Source of the DNA: Poriferisodalis sp965221195
GTDB lineage: Bacteria; Actinomycetota; Acidimicrobiia; Acidimicrobiales; Poriferisodalaceae
Length of the DNA: 64,000 bases
Assembly: GCA_965221195.1 (NCBI GenBank)
Contig: OZ244864.1
Span: 1,240,001-1,304,000 of the forward strand
Direction: 5' to 3'
Shown: positions 58,733 to 64,000 of the stretch, in pieces
Position numbering within the stretch: position 1 is the first letter of the stretch
Layout of the letters: every line of letters begins with the position of its first letter
The notes under the pieces: generated by a model
Told to the model about the DNA's origin: nothing
What the model saw: only the letters and a program-made list of their open reading frames with translations
The model's database searches: none
Position numbers and translations under genes: made by a program

Positions 58733-61567
58733 ATGGTTTCGCTGCGAGTTCGGCGCGTTCGCAGGCTTGCAGCGGTGTGTGCTGCTGTGCTGGTGGCCGG
58801 GGTAGTCGTCGCTGGACCGGCGGCATCGCAGGTGGTGCCGTCGCAAGGGCGTTCGTTGCCTGCGGCGGCGGTTACTGGGCCGACAGCGCCAGCGCAGTGG
58901 CCAGACGTCGGGTCTGCTTCGTTCGGTATCGATGGCTGGTCGAACGCTGTGCGTGTCTTTGGCGGCGACAGTTTGCAGAACTCCGCAGCGGCGGCGCTGC
59001 TGGGTCGCGGTTCGGGCCGGTTTCCTTTCGGTTCGCCGGATCGGACTGGTGGCGCGAGCAGTTTGGCTGGGACTGCTCATTGGTGGGGGCTTGGTGTGTG
59101 CCCGAAGTCGGTCATTGTGGTCGCTGGCGATGTGCTGGCGGACGCGATGGCGGCATCGGCTTTGTCGGACCCGACCGGCGGTTCGTCTGAGCCGTGGCTG
59201 CGTCGCATTGCGGCAGCTGACCCTCTGTTTGATCCGATCGGTGGTTTTGCTCGGGTGGACACGTTTGCTGCACCAATCTTGTTTGTCGGCTCGGCGCGGG
59301 GTGGCGCGACGGCTCTGCCGTTGTCAACTCGGCTGGTTGCAGCCGATCTGCGTTCGGGTGGTTGCAGATCTGCACGTCAAGCAGTCATTGTGGGCGGCCC
59401 TGCGGCTGTGCCGGTTGAAGTTGAGGCAGAGCTGGTGGCTGATGGCTATGCCGAGGTGTTCCGGGTGGCCGGGAGGGATCGCTACGCAACTGCTGCGGCT
59501 GTGGCGCAGGCTTTGGGCACCGCAGCTGTGCCTGCGGGCACCGACGGATGCACAGACTCCGGCAGCTTTGGGCCAGACGATTTGTCGTTCTATGCGAACG
59601 CCGTTGTGGAGTATCGCTCGCAGCCGGGGCGTTGTGAGCTGCTGGGCCGCACGGTGGTACTCGCTGATGGAGTCGAAGGCATCGATGCGGTCGCGGCGGG
59701 CTGGTGGACTAGTCGTTGGCAGGTGCCAGTGCTGCTGCACAACGGCAGCGGTCGCCTTCCCCAGCCGACGGTTGAGGCGCTCAGCATTTTGCAGGTCGAT
59801 CACATTGTGGTTCTCGGCGGTGAAGCGCGGGTGTCGGCTTCTGTGGTGCGGGCGGCAGAGCGAGTCGCTAGGGCCCGAGCGATTCGAGTTGCAGGCCCGA
59901 ATCGTTATTCGACCAGTGTCGAGATGGCGCGTCATTTCGGCGGTTGGTTCGCAGACGAGGAGCCGGGCGGGTACGCGGGGGCTTTGGTGTGTGTGGCGGC
60001 ATCGTCGGGCACGGGCGCTGCGGCAGTGGGCTGGGCCGATGCGTTGACGGCAGGCCCTTGGTGCGGCACGGCTAGTGCGAGAGCGACATCACCACCGACT
60101 CGGATAATCGGCTCAATAACAGTGCCGAAACCAGCCGTGGTAGGCCTAGACAGCCGCAGCAGCCGCAGCGTCGCAGCAGCGTCGGGGCAGGGCAGCCCAA
60201 GGGCGACCGCGCCGGCGGTGCCGGTGCTGTTGTTGCCCGCCGGCGGTACCGAGCTGCCACCTTCGCTGGGGCAATATCTCAAGGCGTTGTTTCGGGTGCC
60301 AGCAAGCTGTGCTGCATTAGTTGGCGCTGGCGCTGCTGGGAGTCAGCAGGACGCAGCGGCGTATGCCGCAGCGCTGCGCAGCGGCACCTGCCCCGAACCG
60401 GGTTTCGCTGTTGCTTTCGGCGGCTCTGACGTGCTCGCAGACGAAACGGTAGGGGCGCTGTCGGCAATGCTCAGCGGGGGCTTGACCAGCTCATGGGCAC
60501 CGCAGCCGGTGCTGGTCGGCGTTGAGACACCTGATCCCTCGGGAACCTACGGCATCTCAACAACGCGTGGTGTGCCGTTGGGCGCAGGCGTTTTCGCAAC
60601 CACTCTGCCGATGTCGCCGGTGTACCGTCATGCCGACACGGCTGCTGCCAGCGCAATCACCCTCAGCGCTGCCGGGCTGTCCAAAGCAGTGCCGTTGCGG
60701 GTGTGCGCGCCCAGAGGCAGCTATGGGCAAGCCAGATGGCTCATCGCAGAGACCGCCGCCGACCAATCGCCGTTGACTGTGGTGGATCTGCCCGATGTTG
60801 GCTGGTACCTCGCGGACGCTGACGGCACGCTGCGCTCGAGCGGCCGGGGTACGCCGTCGTGTCTCAGCACCGCAGCGCCGACAGATTCGTCATTGCTGAC
60901 GCGGGCGGTTAGCAGTGTTGGACGGACATCGCGTTCGCTGCTGGTGGCCGCCAACCCGACACGGCGAATGTCGTTGACCGGTCCCGTTTACGCCCGATGG
61001 CCCGAAACGTCCGGGGTGCGCAGCGACCGGAAACTTGATGTCGGAGTAACCACTTGGGAGTTCAGCACCGATCCACCAGATGTGACAGCACAACTAGCCG
61101 ATGCGCGAGCTTCGGTGACAGCGACTTGGCTCAAAGTGTCTTTGCGCCGTCGGGCACCTGCTGAGGGCGGCAGCATCGGTCGCCCGGTTGCGTTCACCGC
61201 CGACTGGTCGGTGCAAACCGAGCGGGGGCAGCTCAGCGGAACTGCCTCGGGCGAAGCGCTGCTAGTCGCCGGCCGGTGGGAGCTGCGCGGCGCTACGGTG
61301 CTCCGCGGTGGCTCGTGGGCATCGTCGCTACTTGGTGCTCCCGGGCGCGCCGCTGACCCTGCTGGCTCACCCAACGTCGCTGGCGCGGCTGCCGGACCGC
61401 GCCAGTCATCCGACACCACCGACATCGTTACCCCGCTGCGCGCAGGCACAGCCGACGGCTACGGCGCTGGAGGCTTCACTGCCACCATCAACACCAACGG
61501 TGCCGACAACAACGACGACACCATCCGCTGGCAACCAGAAGCATTCATCAACACCCCCCACCGCTAA
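58733..61567 (+). CDS. Exported CWB2 protein, gene 5
   Basis: A 944-residue surface protein. The ATG of MVSLRVRRVRRLAAV is followed by a signal segment (CAAVLVAGVVVAGPAASQ). CWB2 repeats are seen in VIVGGPAAVPVEVEAEL with GRDRYATAAAVAQAL, in VVLGGEARVSASVVRAA with GPNRYSTSVEMARHF, and in VAFGGSDVLADETVGAL. The arrangement diverges from genes 1-4 and inter-repeat loops are longer. The C-terminal 350 residues are beta-rich and end with GYGAGGFTATINTN. The ribosome site is weak; a longer frame open to 58499 is rejected because it passes through a relic. The gene stands between the two 0.9-kb direct repeats. Confidence 0.83.
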   Translation: MVSLRVRRVRRLAAVCAAVLVAGVVVAGPAASQVVPSQGRSLPAAAVTGPTAPAQWPDVGSASFGIDGWSNAVRVFGGDSLQNSAAAALLGRGSGRFPFGSPDRTGGASSLAGTAHWWGLGVCPKSVIVVAGDVLADAMAASALSDPTGGSSEPWLRRIAAADPLFDPIGGFARVDTFAAPILFVGSARGGATALPLSTRLVAADLRSGGCRSARQAVIVGGPAAVPVEVEAELVADGYAEVFRVAGRDRYATAAAVAQALGTAAVPAGTDGCTDSGSFGPDDLSFYANAVVEYRSQPGRCELLGRTVVLADGVEGIDAVAAGWWTSRWQVPVLLHNGSGRLPQPTVEALSILQVDHIVVLGGEARVSASVVRAAERVARARAIRVAGPNRYSTSVEMARHFGGWFADEEPGGYAGALVCVAASSGTGAAAVGWADALTAGPWCGTASARATSPPTRIIGSITVPKPAVVGLDSRSSRSVAAASGQGSPRATAPAVPVLLLPAGGTELPPSLGQYLKALFRVPASCAALVGAGAAGSQQDAAAYAAALRSGTCPEPGFAVAFGGSDVLADETVGALSAMLSGGLTSSWAPQPVLVGVETPDPSGTYGISTTRGVPLGAGVFATTLPMSPVYRHADTAAASAITLSAAGLSKAVPLRVCAPRGSYGQARWLIAETAADQSPLTVVDLPDVGWYLADADGTLRSSGRGTPSCLSTAAPTDSSLLTRAVSSVGRTSRSLLVAANPTRRMSLTGPVYARWPETSGVRSDRKLDVGVTTWEFSTDPPDVTAQLADARASVTATWLKVSLRRRAPAEGGSIGRPVAFTADWSVQTERGQLSGTASGEALLVAGRWELRGATVLRGGSWASSLLGAPGRAADPAGSPNVAGAAAGPRQSSDTTDIVTPLRAGTADGYGAGGFTATINTNGADNNDDTIRWQPEAFINTPHR

Positions 61568-61778
61568 CCCAACCTCGCCAGCCGCGCGACCGGGCGTTCG
61601 CTGTTGAGTTCGGTGTGTCCTCCTACGTCATTGAGCGCCAAGTCCAGAACCATCAGATAGCTCAACTTGCAGGTCGCTGAGTCGGCGACGCCCTCACGCA
61701 GGGCCGGGACTCCTCGTTGATCCAGATGGAGTTGATCCAGATGGCGTTGATCTGATGGTGAGCTAGCGTTAGGTGGTC

Positions 61779-61800
61779 CAATATGGACTAGTCTATATTG
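61779..61800. promoter_or_regulatory. Operator-like palindrome, right copy
   Basis: Identical to the 22-bp palindrome at 57573-57594 and at the same distance from the antitoxin start. Confidence 0.55.
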
Positions 61801-61834
61801 ATGCAGTTACTCTCGAAGGGAAAGGGCGGGTGTC

Positions 61835-62149
61835 GTGTTGGCGGAGGTGACGGAATCCGACCGTATCTGGACGGTGGCTGAGGCGAAGGCGCGCCTGTCG
61901 CAGATTCTGCGCTGCGCGGAAACCGAAGGCCCCCAGCGCATTGGCACGCGCAGAACTTTCGTCGTCGTTCCCGAGCACGTTTGGCAGCAACGAGCGGTGC
62001 CCGAGGTGCATCTAGGCCACTGGCTTGTCAACAACATGCCGCGCGGGTACGACCTTGAGCTGCCGGAGCGTCGTTCGACTCGGCCGACCCCATTTATCGA
62101 CGACACCCCTGACGACATCACCCCTGACGATGTCAACGACCTGCCGTGA
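61835..62149 (+). CDS. Phd-family antitoxin, right copy
   Basis: Duplicate of the protein at 57629-57943, one residue different (RPTPF for RPIPF). GTG start, same ribosome site. It overlaps the toxin gene by 4 bp. Confidence 0.87.
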   Translation: MLAEVTESDRIWTVAEAKARLSQILRCAETEGPQRIGTRRTFVVVPEHVWQQRAVPEVHLGHWLVNNMPRGYDLELPERRSTRPTPFIDDTPDDITPDDVNDLP

Positions 62150-62574
62150 ACGGCGTTCTTCTCGATACCAACGTCGTTTCTGAGACCGCTCGGTTCGCAC
62201 CCGATGCCAACGTCCTCGCGTTCTTGTCGAGCGAGTCAAACCTGTGGCTGTCGGTGATCGTGCTGCATGAACTTGAGTACGGCATTGGTCTCATGGCCCC
62301 GGGCCGTCGCCGTGATGCCATCGCGAGTGCCGTCAGGTCGCTTGCGTCGGGAACGCGCCGGATCGTGCCGGTGGGGTCGGCCGAGGCAGAACATGCCGCA
62401 GAGTTGCGTGTTGGCGCCCGGCGCGCCGGCCGCACTCTAGATCTGGGTGATGCACTCATCGCAGCCACGGCCGCCATTCGACGGCTTGCGCTGGCGACCC
62501 GTAACGTCTCCGATTTCGAAGGTCTCGACTTGCGCCTGATCAACCCTTGGGACCACAACACCTCCCACCCTTAA
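62146..62574 (+). CDS. VapC-type PIN toxin, right copy
   Basis: A 142-residue duplicate of the toxin at 57940-58383, differing at one core residue (Ile for Val in ATAAIRR) and in its C-terminus (INPWDHNTSHP), which may be the original end of the protein. All catalytic acidic residues are present. Confidence 0.88.
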   Translation: MNGVLLDTNVVSETARFAPDANVLAFLSSESNLWLSVIVLHELEYGIGLMAPGRRRDAIASAVRSLASGTRRIVPVGSAEAEHAAELRVGARRAGRTLDLGDALIAATAAIRRLALATRNVSDFEGLDLRLINPWDHNTSHP

Positions 62575-62623
62575 CCCAAGCCCGGTAGTCGCGCATGGCA
62601 CCGGCGGCGGGCAGACTTCCCGC

Positions 62624-63934
62624 ATGGGTACGGCGATGATGACCGATCTGTACGAGCTGACCATGCTCGACGCGGCGCTGCAGTCGGGCGTTGCGTCGCG
62701 CCGCTCGTGCTTTGAAGTTTTCGCTCGGAGGCTGCCGCCGGGACGCGGCTACGGCGTGGTAGCCGGCCCCGGCCGCTTGGCCAAACTTCTTGCCGACTAT
62801 CGGTTTGAGGCCGAAGACTTGGAGTACTTGGCTGGTCTTGGACGCTTCAGCGACAGTCTGCTTGAGCACCTAGCGACGTTCCGCTTCGACGGCGACGCAT
62901 GGAGCTACCGCGAAGGCGACGTCTACGTGCCCGGTAGCCCAGTACTGCGCGTCGATGCCACCGTCGGCGCGGCGCTGCTGGTGGAAACACTGGTGCTCTC
63001 CGTGCTCAATCACGACTGCGCCGTAGCTTCCGCTGCTGCACGGATGCATGATGTTGCACAGGGGCGTCATCTCATTGAGATGGGCGGCCGCCGCACCCAC
63101 GAACTTGCAGCCGTTGCCGCCGCGCGCGCTGCTTGGCTGGTGGGTTTCGATGCCACATCGAACCTTTTGGCCGGTGAGCAGTACGGCATCCCAACGGCCG
63201 GCACCGCCGCTCATGCGTTCACTCTGGCACACCACGACGAAGAGGCCGCCTTCGAAGCGCAAATGCGAGCACACGGCCTCGAGACCACATTGCTCATCGA
63301 CACGTTCGATTTGAGAACGGGACTCGAACGAGGCCTCGCCGCAGCGAAGCGTCTCGGTGGAGTGCCGGGAGCGGTTCGCATCGACTCAGGAGACCTCACA
63401 GCAGAGGTGCCTCGGGTGCGGCAATGGCTAGATGAAGCGGGAGCCGAATCGACCCGCATCGTGGTGTCGGGAGACCTCGACGAATACCGCATCGCCGACT
63501 TGGCAGACCTACCGGTGGACGGCTACGGAGTGGGCACACAGCTCGTGGTGGGCTCAGGCCACGCGACCGCTGGCATGGTGTACAAAGCAGTCGCCATCGC
63601 ACGGCACTCTGGCATGTTCGAGCCGGTGGTACCTGTACACAAAGAGTCAGAAGGCAAAGCCACCCGTGGCGGTGTGGTGCGGCCCTACAGAGTGGTTCAC
63701 GACGGCGAGGCGGACTCAGAGACGCTCGTTGAGCAGGATCGCCCCGGGCCCACCAACAGCCGACCGCTGCATGTGCCGCTGCTTCGTTCCGGTCAAGCCA
63801 CCTACCCCTACACGCTTGCCCAAGATCGCAGCTTTCACCAGCGCGTCCGAGCCGAGTTGCCCGAGTCGATGCGCCGCCTTGACGGCGCCCCGATTTTCGA
63901 GGCCGAAGTAGTTGCTGAGTCTGGCGTGGGTTAG
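62624..63934 (+). CDS. pncB: Nicotinate phosphoribosyltransferase
   Basis: A 436-residue enzyme that makes nicotinate mononucleotide from nicotinate and PRPP in the NAD salvage pathway. Family blocks are MMTDLYELTMLDA, FEVFARRLPPGRGY, LIEMGGRRTHE with the His that is phosphorylated in relatives, GTAAHAFTLAH, VRIDSGDLTAEV and VGTQLVVGSG. Length is normal. It is a housekeeping gene and marks the right border of the accessory region. Confidence 0.93.
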   Translation: MGTAMMTDLYELTMLDAALQSGVASRRSCFEVFARRLPPGRGYGVVAGPGRLAKLLADYRFEAEDLEYLAGLGRFSDSLLEHLATFRFDGDAWSYREGDVYVPGSPVLRVDATVGAALLVETLVLSVLNHDCAVASAAARMHDVAQGRHLIEMGGRRTHELAAVAAARAAWLVGFDATSNLLAGEQYGIPTAGTAAHAFTLAHHDEEAAFEAQMRAHGLETTLLIDTFDLRTGLERGLAAAKRLGGVPGAVRIDSGDLTAEVPRVRQWLDEAGAESTRIVVSGDLDEYRIADLADLPVDGYGVGTQLVVGSGHATAGMVYKAVAIARHSGMFEPVVPVHKESEGKATRGGVVRPYRVVHDGEADSETLVEQDRPGPTNSRPLHVPLLRSGQATYPYTLAQDRSFHQRVRAELPESMRRLDGAPIFEAEVVAESGVG

Positions 63935-64000
63935 GCGCTCGGCTGAGGAACGAGCCGCAGGTACGGGAGCGGTGCTTCCCAGCCGTCGGGGTATTTCTCG
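63931..64000 (-). CDS. 3' end of an unidentified gene entering from the right edge
   Basis: The minus strand reads EKYPDGWEAPLPYLRLVPQP then SA and a TAA that overlaps the pncB stop. The composition looks coding. Too little is visible to name it. Confidence 0.4.
   Translation of the reverse strand, partial: EKYPDGWEAPLPYLRLVPQPSA

Larger units (their letters stand above)
61654..62552 (+). repeat. Right copy of the 0.9-kb direct repeat
   Basis: Same content and order as 57433-58347, with one 16-bp unit fewer and a few base changes. Recombination between the copies would remove CWB2 gene 5 and leave one toxin-antitoxin module. Confidence 0.9.

Noticed and set aside
57433..62552. The two 0.9-kb repeats as ends of a composite transposon.
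   Set aside because: They contain a toxin-antitoxin module and no transposase, and no terminal inverted repeats are visible. Duplication by recombination explains them better.
1..64000. tRNA and rRNA genes.
   Set aside because: I saw no cloverleaf with the GTTCRANNC arm or rRNA motifs while reading, but no covariance search could be run.

Overview
The window looks like chromosomal DNA from an uncultured high-GC actinobacterium. The evidence is GC-rich codon use with many GTG and TTG starts, several large exported proteins with cell-wall-binding repeat 2 (CWB2) domains, many PIN-domain toxin-antitoxin modules, and actinobacterial-type housekeeping genes. An Acidimicrobiia-like lineage fits best, but that is inference from gene content. 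About a third is core metabolism and the rest is an accessory region full of duplications, gene fragments and dispersed short repeats.

Layout. 1-3436: 3' end of mutM, an NfeD/SPFH membrane pair and a P1-type peptidase. 3723-12916: a compact operon of a 3-TM protein, an exported von Willebrand A protein with one membrane anchor, a 1114-residue tubulin-like protein and an 841-residue protein with two TM segments; the three outer junctions overlap by 4 bp. 13266-19432: toxin-antitoxin genes, many broken, around a DUF4143-type ATPase and an AbiEii-like nucleotidyltransferase. 19517-21880: an acyl-CoA dehydrogenase and an enoyl-CoA hydratase. 22013-25970, minus strand: a B12 uptake operon (binding lipoprotein, permease, ATPase) ending in the cobalamin adenosyltransferase gene and led by a cobalamin riboswitch. 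26129-28545: small proteins and decayed toxin-antitoxin genes.

28738-43004 is a surface-protein locus with four CWB2 genes. Genes 1 and 4 share the same leader, signal peptide, several internal blocks and 3' hairpin but differ between these blocks. Fragments of the same family lie between genes 1 and 2. A dprA-comF-like pair sits in the locus. In gene 1, 203 consecutive codons end only in G or T.

43067-57439 is a defence-like island: a ClpP-fold SDH-type protease with a small partner, an EVE-HNH endonuclease with a truncated paralogue, a STAS-like protein, a broken NYN nuclease, a three-gene overlapping operon of UvrD-like helicase, DarT-like ADP-ribosyltransferase and ADP-ribosylglycohydrolase, a decayed IS481 element, an overlapping methyltransferase-AlkB pair, and an overlapping pair of unknown function. 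At 57433-62574 a fifth CWB2 gene lies between two nearly identical 0.9-kb direct repeats, each carrying a Phd/VapC module. The window ends with pncB.

The strongest candidates for undescribed systems are the helicase-DarT-glycohydrolase operon, the vWA-tubulin-like membrane operon, and the mosaic CWB2 locus with its partial cassettes. All functions are predicted from motifs read by eye; no database search was run.
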